The translations under genes were made by a program, and so were the position numbers. This document shows positions 10,191 to 18,570 of a stretch of DNA of 64,000 bases, one piece after another. Numbering within the stretch: the first letter of the stretch is position 1; the number at the start of each line of letters is the position of its first letter. A model generated the notes under the pieces. That model did not search any database and was not told the origin of the DNA. It saw only the letters and a list, made by a program, of their open reading frames with translations. The stretch comes from Winslowiella toletana (GTDB lineage Bacteria; Pseudomonadota; Gammaproteobacteria; Enterobacterales; Enterobacteriaceae), in contig NZ_CP134152.1 of the NCBI RefSeq assembly GCF_032164335.1, forward strand, positions 1,426,001 to 1,490,000, written 5' to 3'.

Positions 10191-10976
10191 ATGCCAAAGT
10201 TTGCAGCCAATTTATCGACCATGTTTACCGAACTGCCGTTTCTCGAACGGTTTGATGCTGCGGCGGCAGCAGGATTTCAGGCGGTCGAGTTTCTGTTTCC
10301 CTATGACTATCCGGCTGAGGTACTAAAAAGTCGACTGCAACAAAATCAGTTGCAACTGGTGCTGTTTAATACCGCGCCAGGTAATGTGACAGCGGGTGAG
10401 TGGGGTGTGGCGGCCATTCCCGGACGTGAGCAGCAGGCGCAGCGTGATATCGACAATGCGCTGGAGTATGCCATTGCGCTTAACTGCCCGCAGGTGCATG
10501 TGATGGCGGCGACGCTGCCGGAAGGGGCCGATCGTGAAGCATACTGCCAGGCGTTTATTAACAATATGCGTTACGCCGCCGAGCGTTTCGCTCCACACAA
10601 TATTCGCCTGCTGATTGAGGCGCTGAATCCAGTGACCAAGCCACATTATCTCTATGCCAGTCAGTATCAGACACTGGAGATGGTGAAACGCATTGACCGT
10701 GACAACGTGTTTACCCAACTCGATTTGTTCCATGCGCAACTGGTCGACGGCAACCTGAGCCATTTAATCCGTCAGTACGCCGGATGCTATCAGCATATTC
10801 AGATCGCCTCGGCTCCGGATCGTCATGAACCGGATGAAGGCGAGATCAATTATCCGTGGCTGTTTCAGTTGCTGGATGAGGTCGGGTATTCCGGCTGGAT
10901 TGGCTGCGAGTATTTTCCGCGTGGCGCGACGCTTGATGGACTTGGCTGGTTTGCCAACTGGCGTTCGCTGAAATAA
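10191..10976 (+). CDS. otnI: 2-oxo-tetronate isomerase
   Basis: Sugar-isomerase of the hydroxypyruvate isomerase-like TIM-barrel family, 261 residues, equivalent to YgbM. It interconverts 2-oxo- and 3-oxo-tetronate, linking LtnD to OtnK. Typical segments are [19 protein letters not shown] at the start, the catalytic Glu in LLIEALNP, the metal region [10 protein letters not shown], and the C-terminal IGCEYFPRG. The start has GGAG six bases upstream. The gene follows otnC directly and precedes ygbN by 137 bp, which contains a small hairpin (11005-11019) that may reduce or process transcription into the transporter gene. Confidence 0.9.
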   Translation: MPKFAANLSTMFTELPFLERFDAAAAAGFQAVEFLFPYDYPAEVLKSRLQQNQLQLVLFNTAPGNVTAGEWGVAAIPGREQQAQRDIDNALEYAIALNCPQVHVMAATLPEGADREAYCQAFINNMRYAAERFAPHNIRLLIEALNPVTKPHYLYASQYQTLEMVKRIDRDNVFTQLDLFHAQLVDGNLSHLIRQYAGCYQHIQIASAPDRHEPDEGEINYPWLFQLLDEVGYSGWIGCEYFPRGATLDGLGWFANWRSLK

Positions 10977-11113
10977 CGGCTGAAATCGTTATTGTGCCGG
11001 GCGCGCTGCCTCCGGCAGCAGACTTACTGTGCCAAAATTCTGTTATACACCTGGGAAGTATTAATTAAAACAAAGCCTTAAACATAATAACGCCCCACAA
11101 TGAGGTTTTTACT

Positions 11114-12466
11114 ATGTCTACCACCCTACTGTTAACCATTGCTGTTGTCAGCGTTATTTTGTTGCTGGTACTGGTAATAAAAGCGAAAGTTCATCCGTTT
11201 GTTGCTTTATTAATTTCCAGTCTGTTTGTCGCCATCAGTACCGGTATTCCGGCTAAACATATCATGGAAGTGATTATGTCTGGCATGGGCGGTTTGCTGG
11301 GGCATATCTCGATTATTATTGTGCTGGGTGCAATGCTGGGAGCGATTATTGAAGCCTCCGGCGGCGCAGACTCTCTGGCCGCGCGTTTTACCCGTAATAT
11401 GGGGATAAAACGCTCGGTGGCGGCATTGACGCTGGTGGCGTTTATTCTCGGTCTGCCGGTATTTTTTGAAGTCGGCTTTATTATTGTTGTTCCGCTAATT
11501 TATGGTTTTGCCAAAGTCGCACGCGTCTCACCGTTAAAATATGGTTTGCCGATGGCAGGCGTAATGTTACTGGTGCACGTTTCGATTCCGACGCATCCCG
11601 GTGCGGCAGCAGCGGCAGGATTACTGAATGCGGATATTGGCTGGGTAATGATGCTGGGAATTGCCATCTCGATACCGGCGGCAATATTTGGTTATTACGT
11701 GGCAAAGCTGATGAACCGTAAAAATTATCATTTGTCGGTCGAAGTGCTGGAGCAGCTACAGCTGGCGGACAAGGATAAAAAGTCGCATGCTGAGGCTCAG
11801 CCACCGGGGGCGTTGCTGATCTCGGCGCTGATTGTGATTCCGGTATTACTGATTATGCTCGGTACGTTACTGACGCCGTGGTTGCCAGAAACCGGCGTGT
11901 TACACGGTGTGGTTGCGCTGATCAGCACGCCTGCAATTGCTCTGCTTATTGCCTTGCTGCTGGCGGCGTGGTTACTTGGTCTTCGGGGGGGATGGGGTAA
12001 AGATAAACTGGATACCGTGGTGACCAGCGCGATTCCTGGCGCGGCTGGCGTGCTACTGGTGGCTGGTGCCGGCGGCGCGTTTGGCAAAGTGCTGGTTGAG
12101 TCAGGAGTGGGCAAGGCGCTGGCTTTACTACTGGAGAGTATTCATCTGCCGATTATACCGGCGGCATTTGTGCTGTCGCTGGCGCTGCGCGCCTCGCAAG
12201 GCTCGGCGACGGTGGCTATCGTCACCACCTGTGGCCTGTTAGGTAGTGCAGTCGCTGACTTGCAGGGAATGCAGCTGGTGCTGGTGGCCTTATCAGCCTG
12301 CTTTGGCGCGCTCGGGTTATCACATGTCAATGATGCCGGGTTCTGGGTGGTCACACGCTATCTTGGGCTGTCAGTTGCCGATGGACTGCGCACCTGGACG
12401 GTTCTGACCACGGTCATGGGGCTGGCGGGATTCGCCTTTGTCTGGCTCGGCTGGCTGATGTTGTAA
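11114..12466 (+). CDS. ygbN: GntP-family permease YgbN, probable threonate transporter
   Basis: Inner-membrane transporter of the GntP family with 450 residues and about twelve hydrophobic segments. It is related to gntT in this window (shared motifs VHVSIPTHPGAAAAAG and LSHVNDAGFWVVTRYLGLS) but clearly a different branch. As the last gene of the ltnD-otnKCI cluster it most likely imports L-threonate or another tetronate; that substrate is inferred from context. The ATG has GAGG eight bases upstream. E. coli YgbN is 454 residues, so the protein looks complete. Confidence 0.88.
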   Translation: MSTTLLLTIAVVSVILLLVLVIKAKVHPFVALLISSLFVAISTGIPAKHIMEVIMSGMGGLLGHISIIIVLGAMLGAIIEASGGADSLAARFTRNMGIKRSVAALTLVAFILGLPVFFEVGFIIVVPLIYGFAKVARVSPLKYGLPMAGVMLLVHVSIPTHPGAAAAAGLLNADIGWVMMLGIAISIPAAIFGYYVAKLMNRKNYHLSVEVLEQLQLADKDKKSHAEAQPPGALLISALIVIPVLLIMLGTLLTPWLPETGVLHGVVALISTPAIALLIALLLAAWLLGLRGGWGKDKLDTVVTSAIPGAAGVLLVAGAGGAFGKVLVESGVGKALALLLESIHLPIIPAAFVLSLALRASQGSATVAIVTTCGLLGSAVADLQGMQLVLVALSACFGALGLSHVNDAGFWVVTRYLGLSVADGLRTWTVLTTVMGLAGFAFVWLGWLML

Positions 12467-12561
12467 AACGAGAACACCACCCCTCACCGACGCGGATGTG
12501 GCTTTAGTGGGGGATTCGGCGGGCAAAAAAATGTCCATTTCCGACAATATCCGAATCTTCT

Positions 12562-12572
12562 TCTATACTTAA
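12562..12572 (+). promoter_or_regulatory. sigma-S type -10 element of yohP
   Basis: TCTATACTTAA matches the extended -10 consensus for the stationary-phase sigma factor (KCTAYRCTTAA) at every position. It lies 50 bp upstream of the yohP start codon. No good -35 box for sigma-70 is visible at the right distance, which also favours RpoS control. Confidence 0.65.
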
Positions 12573-12621
12573 GTCACTACGAAACGTGGTTTTTATCTCT
12601 TTTATTGGCGAGGAAAATGGA

Positions 12622-12705
12622 ATGAAAATTATTCTCTGGATTATCGCAATTATCTTTATCGTCGGCCTGCTGACGCTGACCGGCGTATTCAAACTGATTT
12701 TTTAA
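12622..12705 (+). CDS. yohP: 27-residue inner-membrane protein YohP
   Basis: A very short gene whose product is one hydrophobic helix; it starts MKIILWIIAI and ends TGVFKLIF, matching E. coli YohP, which is also 27 residues. YohP is known as a small membrane protein inserted after translation with help of SRP and SecYEG or YidC; its physiological role is unclear. The ribosome site is GAGGA nine bases before the ATG. A perfect sigma-S type -10 element lies 50 bp upstream. It is placed between ygbN and the pagP region, unlike in E. coli. A convergent hairpin (12716-12740) follows it. Confidence 0.85.
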   Translation: MKIILWIIAIIFIVGLLTLTGVFKLIF

Positions 12706-12715
12706 TCTTGTCTGG

Positions 12716-12740
12716 CTGTCGCTGCGGTTTGCGGCGGCAG
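12716..12740. terminator. hairpin between yohP and the zinc-ribbon gene
   Basis: CTGTCGCTGC (12716-12725) can pair with GCGGCGGCAG (12731-12740) over ten positions with two G-U pairs. It lies between two converging genes. There is no T-run, so its efficiency as a terminator is doubtful. Confidence 0.35.
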
Positions 12741-12749
12741 TCTGCTATC

Positions 12750-12944
12750 TCAACCTGTCTTACGCTGACCGATCAAGCATTTGATAATCGGATCCATTGG
12801 CGTCAGTGGAAGCAAATCCTTTAGGGTTAGCGGTTTGTTACAGTTCGCGCAAACTGCGCCGTGATGCTCTGTAGGATTTTCTCCTTTGGAGGTATAAACA
12901 AACTTTTTACTTCCACACGAAGTACATCTCACTTTCATGACCAT
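12750..12944 (-). CDS. small zinc-ribbon-like protein (64 aa)
   Basis: A 64-residue protein with four cysteines arranged as two CxxC knuckles (C7/C10 and C32/C35), the pattern of a zinc ribbon. The segment between is basic and polar, and the C terminus is short. The ATG at 12944 has AAGGA eight bases upstream, which supports translation. I do not recognise a named family; nucleic-acid binding or a scaffold role is possible but unproven. It sits at the edge of an AT-rich gap and converges with yohP. Confidence 0.6.
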   Translation of the reverse strand: MVMKVRCTSCGSKKFVYTSKGENPTEHHGAVCANCNKPLTLKDLLPLTPMDPIIKCLIGQRKTG

Positions 12945-13450
12945 TTCACTTATCCTTGTCTGCTGAGATGAGATTTATCTTATCAAAAATTAATAAGAAA
13001 TCGATAAATTAAGTTTATCTAAGTTTGATACCCGTACGAAATAGATATTCGCCTGAATTTCCATAATATTTTTGGTTGCTCTGGCGTTAATCTGATAATA
13101 GCGTTGGCAATCACCGAGTTTTTTTTCGAAGATTCCATGACTTTTATCAATAAAACCTTCACATTGCTTCCCTGCGAAACTTCTGATTAACGGCGCTATT
13201 TTGAACAATCGGGCGATAATACCTGAATCATGCAGTTACATCTTGATGTAAAGAAATCATTCCATTTGAAAATCTATGAAAGTTATCGGATGTCAATGTG
13301 AAAAGAATTTATCCAGCAGTTAAAATGCGGGGCGGATATTTGGATTTTCTGCTTAGATAGCAGCGTTTGCCGCGGCCAGCTGCGCTGCTCGCCTGGCTGA
13401 TTTAAACAATGTTGAAGTTTGCGCTGTTAAAATTTTAGTTCATACAAAGA
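12945..13450. other. AT-rich intergenic gap upstream of pagP
   Basis: About 500 bp, visibly richer in A and T than its surroundings, with no convincing gene. A frame at 12990-13208 (minus) begins with TTG, lacks a ribosome site and shows no known motif. The stretch must hold the promoters of the zinc-ribbon gene and of pagP. I looked for the PhoP box that controls pagP in E. coli (two GTTTA-type hexamers 11 bp apart) and did not find a convincing one. Confidence 0.5.
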
Positions 13451-14038
13451 ATGGTAGTTACTGAAGTGAAAGCAATTAATCAATATTTCCTGCCAGTGGT
13501 TCTTTCCAGTTGCCTGTTTTCTTCGGTAGCATCTGCGGGTGAAATAATCGATCAGAGTAAGACGTTGTGGCAGACCTTTACCGACAATGTCGAAAAAACC
13601 TGGACCTCACCCGACTCTTACGACTTATATGTCCCGGCTATCACCTGGCACAACCGCTGGACGTACGATAAAGAAAAAACCGATAAGTATAACGAGCGCC
13701 CCTGGGGGGCCGGTGGCGGTATTTCTCGCTTTGACGAGCATGGAAACTGGAACGGCATCTACCTGATGGCGTTTAAAGACTCGTATAATAAGTGGGAACC
13801 GATTGGCGGCTACGGCTGGGAAAAAACCTGGCGTCCGTTCAGCGATCAGAATTTTCGCCTGGGTGCGGGTTATACCGCCGGGGTGACCGCGCGTGATAAC
13901 TGGAAGTATATCCCGATTCCGGTACTGCTTCCTTTAGCATCAATAGGTTACGGCCCAGCAACTTTCCAAATGACTTATATTCCGGGAACTTACAATAACG
14001 GTAATGTTTTCTTTGCCTGGGCGCGCTTCTCTTTTTAG
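13451..14038 (+). CDS. pagP: lipid A palmitoyltransferase PagP
   Basis: Outer-membrane eight-stranded beta-barrel enzyme that moves a palmitate from phospholipid to lipid A and so protects against cationic peptides. The 195-residue product has an N-terminal signal peptide ending near SSVASAG, then the amphipathic helix region ([16 protein letters not shown]), the catalytic His in [13 protein letters not shown], and a C-terminal strand ending in FAWARFSF with the terminal Phe typical of outer-membrane barrels. The order pagP-cspE is as in E. coli, but crcB does not follow. The ribosome site is weak (AAAGA). The PhoP site expected from E. coli is not evident. Confidence 0.93.
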   Translation: MVVTEVKAINQYFLPVVLSSCLFSSVASAGEIIDQSKTLWQTFTDNVEKTWTSPDSYDLYVPAITWHNRWTYDKEKTDKYNERPWGAGGGISRFDEHGNWNGIYLMAFKDSYNKWEPIGGYGWEKTWRPFSDQNFRLGAGYTAGVTARDNWKYIPIPVLLPLASIGYGPATFQMTYIPGTYNNGNVFFAWARFSF

Positions 14039-14111
14039 TTGTTTAATTGAGCGTCCGGCACGGCTAAGATGAAAAAAACTCGATATTTATCACTTTTTCT
14101 TCATGCCGGAC

Positions 14112-14140
14112 TGGACAAAAGCGCTCGCAATTGCTGTACT
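14112..14140 (+). promoter_or_regulatory. probable cspE promoter
   Basis: A -35 box TGGACA (14112-14117) is followed, after 17 bases, by a -10 box TGTACT (14135-14140). Transcription would start near 14147 and give a leader of about 40 bases. Confidence 0.5.
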
Positions 14141-14188
14141 AACACTCGACACAGTTTAGTGTCCATTTTTCATGTAAAGGTAATATTG

Positions 14189-14398
14189 ATGTCTAAGATT
14201 AAAGGTAGCGTTAAGTGGTTTAATGAGTCCAAAGGATTCGGTTTCATTACTCCTGAAGATGGTAGCAAAGATGTATTCGTACACTTTTCCGCTATCCAGA
14301 GCAACGGTTTCAAAACCCTGGCTGAAGGTCAGCGTGTAGAGTTTGAAATCACTGACGGCGCTAAAGGCCCATCTGCTACTAACGTTGCTGCAATTTAA
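14189..14398 (+). CDS. cspE: cold-shock-like protein CspE
   Basis: A 69-residue single cold-shock domain, nearly identical to E. coli CspE. It binds single-stranded RNA and DNA and acts as an RNA chaperone and transcription antiterminator, made at normal temperature. RNA-binding motifs RNP1 (SKGFGFITP) and RNP2 (DVFVHFSAI) are intact. The ATG at 14189 is the correct start; the frame is open further upstream without meaning. The product begins [15 protein letters not shown] strong terminator follows at once. Confidence 0.95.
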   Translation: MSKIKGSVKWFNESKGFGFITPEDGSKDVFVHFSAIQSNGFKTLAEGQRVEFEITDGAKGPSATNVAAI

Positions 14399-14420
14399 GT
14401 TAGTTATCAGACAGAATTTT

Positions 14421-14449
14421 AAAAACCCGCCGCTGGCGGGTTTTTTTTT
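14421..14449 (+). terminator. intrinsic terminator after cspE
   Basis: CCCGCC (14426-14431) pairs with GGCGGG (14435-14440), extended by flanking A/T pairs and followed by nine T. A typical strong terminator. Confidence 0.9.
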
Positions 14450-14526
14450 ACCCGTTTTCTTCCCGGTTATCGATCGTCAACAGCAGTTCCCGCTTATTCA
14501 TCATCGCTCAGACTGAGGGAGTCACC

Positions 14527-14952
14527 ATGAATATTCGCCCGGCACAATTGCAGGACAGCTTCGCGCTCAGCGCGCTGCTGGCAGAGTTAGGTTATGGCGC
14601 GACTGAAAATTTTATCGATAAACGTCTGGCGCAGTTGATTGCCGACCCCGATGAGTGCCTGCTGGTCGCGGAACATGGGCCGTCGGTGCTGGGTTTCCTG
14701 TCGCTGCATTTTATTCCTCAGCTGGCGCTGGCCGGTGATTTTGCCCGCATCAGCTACTTCTGCATTGCCGAGGGTGAGAGAAGTAAAGGGGTGGGGCAGC
14801 AGTTGTTGCAGTATGCTGAGCAACTGGCGCAGCAGCGCGGTTGCGATCGCGTTGAAGTGCACTGTAACGAACATCGCATCAAAGCCAACAGCTTTTACGC
14901 CCGTGAAGGCTATCAGGAATCACCCCGATACCATATCAAACCGCTGAGCTGA
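14527..14952 (+). CDS. GNAT-family N-acetyltransferase
   Basis: A 141-residue acetyltransferase of the GNAT superfamily, using acetyl-CoA. The acetyl-CoA binding motif A is seen as ERSKGVGQQLLQYAE at about residues 82-96, preceded by the beta-4 strand ISYFCIAE, and the C-terminal NSFYAREGYQES matches motif B. The acceptor is unknown. The gene takes the place that crcB occupies between cspE and ybeM in E. coli. The ATG has GGGAG seven bases upstream. It is followed by the nitrilase gene 28 bp later, so the two may be co-transcribed. Confidence 0.8.
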   Translation: MNIRPAQLQDSFALSALLAELGYGATENFIDKRLAQLIADPDECLLVAEHGPSVLGFLSLHFIPQLALAGDFARISYFCIAEGERSKGVGQQLLQYAEQLAQQRGCDRVEVHCNEHRIKANSFYAREGYQESPRYHIKPLS

Positions 14953-14980
14953 CGAACGTCACTGCCCCGGGAGAATGATA

Positions 14981-15775
14981 ATGAAAATAGCGATGGGACA
15001 GTTCGCGGTCGAGCGTGACTGGCAGCTTAACGCGGCGACCTGCATCAGGCTGATGGCAGATGCGGCAGCCGCTGAAGCCGAACTGCTGGTGTTACCGGAA
15101 GCCGTGCTGGCACGGGATAATAGCGATGCCGACTTTGTGCTGAAGGCGGCCCAACCGCTGGATGGGCCGTTTGTCAGCCAGCTGCTGGCCGCCAGCCGCA
15201 ACAGCCGCCTGACCACCATGATGAGCGTGCCAGTGCCCACTGCTGATGGCCGTGCGCTGAATGTGCTGATCGCCATTCGCGCCGGTGAGGTGGTTGCGCG
15301 CTACGACAAATTACATCTGTATGATGCTTTCGCGGTGAAGGAATCAAAAAATATTACTGCCGGTGAGCAGGTGCCGGCCCTGATTGAGGTCGGCGGGATG
15401 AAGGTTGGCCTGATGACCTGCTATGACGTACGTTTTCCCGAGCTGGCGCGACGTCTGGCGATAGAGGGTGCCGAGGTTCTGGTTCTGCCGTCAGCGTGGC
15501 TCAGAGGCCCGCTGAAGGAGATGCACTGGGAGGTGCTGGTCACCGCCCGTGCGCTGGAGAATACCTGTTATCTGGTGGCGGTAGGCGAGTGTGGTCCACG
15601 CAATATCGGTAACAGCATGGTGGTTGATCCCTTAGGCGTGGCAGTGGTCAAAGCCGCAGAGGCTCCGACGCTGTTGTATGCAGAGCTGGATGCCGCTCGT
15701 ATCGCTTACGCCCGCAGCGTGCTGCCGGTGCTGGAGAATCGACGTTTCGCCCGCCCGGAGCTGAAAGAGTCTTAA
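14981..15775 (+). CDS. nitrilase-superfamily hydrolase (YbeM-like)
   Basis: A 264-residue carbon-nitrogen hydrolase in the cytoplasm. The Glu-Lys-Cys triad is visible: Glu in LLVLPEAVLA, Lys in VARYDKLHLYDAF and Cys in GLMTCYDVRFPELARRL. Position between cspE and tatE matches E. coli ybeM (deaminated-glutathione amidase-like), although some E. coli strains have it broken. The ATG at 14981 is preferred because GGGAG is seven bases upstream; an ATG six bases earlier would be too close to it. Substrate is not proven; an omega-amidase or deaminated glutathione amidase role is likely from family members. Confidence 0.82.
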   Translation: MKIAMGQFAVERDWQLNAATCIRLMADAAAAEAELLVLPEAVLARDNSDADFVLKAAQPLDGPFVSQLLAASRNSRLTTMMSVPVPTADGRALNVLIAIRAGEVVARYDKLHLYDAFAVKESKNITAGEQVPALIEVGGMKVGLMTCYDVRFPELARRLAIEGAEVLVLPSAWLRGPLKEMHWEVLVTARALENTCYLVAVGECGPRNIGNSMVVDPLGVAVVKAAEAPTLLYAELDAARIAYARSVLPVLENRRFARPELKES

Positions 15776-15862
15776 TCTGTTACAGATTGCCATTGTATTG
15801 CCTGCACAACTGCGCGTTAATAAAGGGGACAGGTGTGTACTATGGTAAAATAAGAAGGTGTT

Positions 15863-16066
15863 ATGGAAGGTATCAGTATTGCTAAACTGCTGATTATCGG
15901 TGCATTGATCGTTCTGCTGTTCGGCACCAATAAGTTACGTTCGCTCGGCGGTGACCTTGGATCGGCGATTAAGGGCTTTAAAAAAGCCATGAGTGATGAC
16001 GATACATCAGCGAAAAAAACTGCTGCTGAAGAGACTGCGCCGGATCGTGTGGTGCATAAAGACTGA
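15863..16066 (+). CDS. tatE: twin-arginine translocase component TatE
   Basis: A 67-residue TatA/E-type protein of the twin-arginine protein export system, able to form the channel with TatBC. One N-terminal membrane helix ([18 protein letters not shown]), the hinge [15 protein letters not shown], an amphipathic helix with [13 protein letters not shown] and an acidic, lysine-rich tail are as in E. coli TatE, which is the same length. It lies beside lipA as in E. coli. It is monocistronic, and a terminator shared with lipA follows. Confidence 0.95.
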   Translation: MEGISIAKLLIIGALIVLLFGTNKLRSLGGDLGSAIKGFKKAMSDDDTSAKKTAAEETAPDRVVHKD

Positions 16067-16110
16067 GGGGTTGTTACGTAAATGTAACTACAGATTACAG
16101 TGCTTCAGAT

Positions 16111-16152
16111 AAAAAAGAACCGGTAGTCCGCAGGCAGCCGGTTCTTTTTTTT
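16111..16152. terminator. bidirectional terminator between tatE and lipA
   Basis: AAAAAAGAACCGG (16111-16123) pairs with CCGGTTCTTTTTT (16138-16150). The A-run on one side and T-run on the other allow termination from both strands. A second GGGAGCC-type hairpin (16171-16189) lies nearer lipA. Confidence 0.85.
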
Positions 16153-16222
16153 GATTACCGCCATTAATAAGGGAGCCGAAATAGCTCCCCTGGGATGTCA
16201 GGAATCCACTCCGCAGCGGCGG

Positions 16223-17188
16223 TTATTTCACTTCCAGACCTTTCGCCTGCATATCGGCATGATAAGAAGAACGAACAAAAGGTCCGCAGGCGGCGTGGGT
16301 AAAGCCCATCGCCAGCGCTTCTTCTTTCATTTCGTCGAACTCAGCCGGGCTGACATAGCGCTGTACCGGTAAATGGTGACGGCTTGGCTGTAAATACTGG
16401 CCGAGCGTCAGCATGGTAACGCCATGGCGACGCAGATCGCGCATAACCTCAACGATTTCGGCGTTGGTTTCACCCAGACCCACCATCAGACCTGATTTGG
16501 TCGGAATCTCCGGGTGCGCTTCTTTAAAGCGCTCCAGCAGTTTCAGTGACCATTCATAGTTGGCTCCCGGGCGCACCTGGCGATAAACACGCGGAACGTT
16601 TTCCAGGTTGTGGTTAAACACATCTGGCGGCGTGGCATTGAGAATATCCAGTGCGCGATCCATACGTCCGCGGAAGTCCGGCACCAGCGTTTCAATTTTT
16701 ATCGTCGGGCTTTTTTCGCGGATAGCCGCGATGCAGTCGGCAAAATGCTGAGCGCCGCCGTCACGTAAATCATCACGGTCCACTGAAGTGATAACCACAT
16801 AGCGTAGCGCCATATCGGCGATAGTTTGCGCCAGTTTACCCGGTTCGTTGGCATCCGGCGTCATTGGTCGGCCGTGCGCCACGTCGCAGAACGGACAGCG
16901 GCGGGTACAAATCGCACCCAAAATCATAAAGGTTGCGGTGCCGTGGTTAAAACACTCTGCAAGGTTAGGGCAGGAGGCTTCTTCACAGACGGAATGCAGA
17001 CCGTTTTTACGCATTGCGGCTTTGATACCCTGAATACGTGTGGAGTCAGCAGGCAGTTTGATTTTCATCCACTCTGGCTTTCTTAAGATCTCCGGCCGCT
17101 CAGTTATCACGGTTTTTACCGGGATCAGTGCCATTTTGTCTGCGTCGCGATACTTAACGCCGCGTTCCATCTGAATAGGTTTACTCAT
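16223..17188 (-). CDS. lipA: lipoyl synthase LipA
   Basis: Radical-SAM enzyme of 321 residues that inserts two sulfurs into the octanoyl group on lipoyl domains. It carries two iron-sulfur clusters: the auxiliary one in [12 protein letters not shown] and the radical-SAM CxxxCxxC in [13 protein letters not shown]. Both are intact, as is the C-terminal RSSYHAD serine region. It works after LipB, whose gene is upstream on the same strand. The 183-bp lipB-lipA gap holds no gene; the regulator ybeF found there in E. coli is missing. Length equals that of E. coli LipA. Confidence 0.96.
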   Translation of the reverse strand: MSKPIQMERGVKYRDADKMALIPVKTVITERPEILRKPEWMKIKLPADSTRIQGIKAAMRKNGLHSVCEEASCPNLAECFNHGTATFMILGAICTRRCPFCDVAHGRPMTPDANEPGKLAQTIADMALRYVVITSVDRDDLRDGGAQHFADCIAAIREKSPTIKIETLVPDFRGRMDRALDILNATPPDVFNHNLENVPRVYRQVRPGANYEWSLKLLERFKEAHPEIPTKSGLMVGLGETNAEIVEVMRDLRRHGVTMLTLGQYLQPSRHHLPVQRYVSPAEFDEMKEEALAMGFTHAACGPFVRSSYHADMQAKGLEVK

Positions 17189-17371
17189 AAGCTTGCAGGT
17201 TCCAATTTGGATTGCGTTCTGAAAGAGGCATAAAACTCAGTGAGTCGTACTCAATTTTCAACTTTATTTGATAAAAGCGCAAAAATTATATCATCTCACC
17301 GCCCGACAATCAGCCCGGTTACAGGTGAAAACGTTGCAGAATTGTAAAGCAGCGCGCACAGCAGTGGAACA

Positions 17372-18028
17372 TCAAAGATTCAACTCTTGCGGATCGCGAT
17401 ATTCTGAGGTGTTTATCGCCAGCAGCGCCATAAATTTTTCGATTAATACCGGCTGCACGTCCGACAGTGTCACCCCAGGCTGCCAGGCGCTCAGCTGGGT
17501 CATCTCCAGTCCGGCATAGCCGCAGGGGTTTATCCGCAGAAACGGCGTTAAATCCATATTGATATTCAGCGCCAGCCCGTGAAATGAACAGCCCTGACGA
17601 ATGCGCAGGCCAAGGGAACAGATTTTTTTGCCGTCAACGTAGACGCCAGGTGCATCCGCACGCGCATTGGCGCTGACGCCAAAATGTGCCAGCGTATCGA
17701 CCACCGTCTGTTCAATGGCGCTGACTAACTGGCGAACGCCAATTTTGCGCCGCTTCAGATCGATCAACACATACATCACCTGCTGACCTGGGCCGTGATA
17801 AGTCACCTGGCCACCACGGTCACTCTGCACCACCGGAATATCACCGGTCATCAGCAGATGTTCAGCTTTACCAGCCTGACCCTGAGTGAAAACCGCAGGG
17901 TGCTCAACCAGCCAGAGTTCATCGGCGGTAGCGTCGGTACGTTGGTCGGTAAACTGATGCATAGCTTGCGAAACGGGCTCCCACTGACGCAGGCCCAGTT
18001 GGCGTATGATGAGGCTGTCCTGATACAA
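17372..18028 (-). CDS. lipB: octanoyltransferase LipB
   Basis: Cytoplasmic enzyme of 218 residues that moves octanoate from acyl carrier protein to lipoyl domains of pyruvate dehydrogenase and relatives. The lipoate-attachment fold is marked by [17 protein letters not shown], the catalytic Lys in the KKICSLGLR segment, and the acyl-thioester Cys in [10 protein letters not shown]. The start codon is TTG (TTGTATCAGGAC), as in E. coli lipB. It lies between ybeD and lipA in the usual order. Confidence 0.95.
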   Translation of the reverse strand: MYQDSLIIRQLGLRQWEPVSQAMHQFTDQRTDATADELWLVEHPAVFTQGQAGKAEHLLMTGDIPVVQSDRGGQVTYHGPGQQVMYVLIDLKRRKIGVRQLVSAIEQTVVDTLAHFGVSANARADAPGVYVDGKKICSLGLRIRQGCSFHGLALNINMDLTPFLRINPCGYAGLEMTQLSAWQPGVTLSDVQPVLIEKFMALLAINTSEYRDPQELNL

Positions 18029-18111
18029 AACGAGTGTCCGGCAGGAAAAGAGAAGGGCAGTATAACGTTGCTAAAGGGCGAGAGCTACCCGCCCTTTAAC
18101 GCAGGATGCGC

Positions 18112-18375
18112 TTACAGCACCATGCGCACGATTTCGATGTTGCCTAACTCTTCATACAGCGTTTCGATCTGCTCGATATGCGTGGCGTTAATAGTGATCG
18201 ACACCGAGTGGTAGTTACCTTTGCTGCTCGGTTTGACTTCCGGGGTGTAATCACCAGGCGCATGACGCTGAACCACTTCGACTACTTGATCGACCAGTCC
18301 TTCGTGCGCCAGGCCCATAACTTTAAACGGGAAGCTGCAAGGAAATTCAAGTAATTCTTTCAGATTGGTTTTCAT
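18112..18375 (-). CDS. ybeD: DUF493 family protein YbeD
   Basis: An 87-residue small soluble protein of the YbeD/DUF493 family with an ACT-like ferredoxin fold. It starts [21 protein letters not shown], with the family core [15 protein letters not shown]. Its function is unknown, though it is always near lipB and dacA. A possible regulatory role in lipoate or cell-wall metabolism is speculative. Length equals that of the E. coli protein. Confidence 0.93.
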   Translation of the reverse strand: MKTNLKELLEFPCSFPFKVMGLAHEGLVDQVVEVVQRHAPGDYTPEVKPSSKGNYHSVSITINATHIEQIETLYEELGNIEIVRMVL

Positions 18376-18570
18376 AGATGCTCCGGTGCACTAAAACGTG
18401 GGCTCCCAGAATAACGGGAGTTTCTTAATGGGTATTATATGGGGTTTCAGAAGGAAATAATCAAGGTAGAAATGCAAAGTTGCCAGGACCGTGGGGAATG
18501 ACGGCTGGCTGCGGTGAGCCAGACCGGGATCACTATTGCGGGCAGCGCGATGGCTACCCGCAGCAACAAA

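Noticed and set aside
12990-13208. 72-codon frame on the minus strand
   Set aside because: It starts with TTG, has no ribosome site and lies in AT-rich DNA where open frames are expected by chance; the protein shows no motif.
13380-13450. PhoP box upstream of pagP
   Set aside because: Hexamers resembling GTTTA occur, but no two have the required 11-bp spacing.
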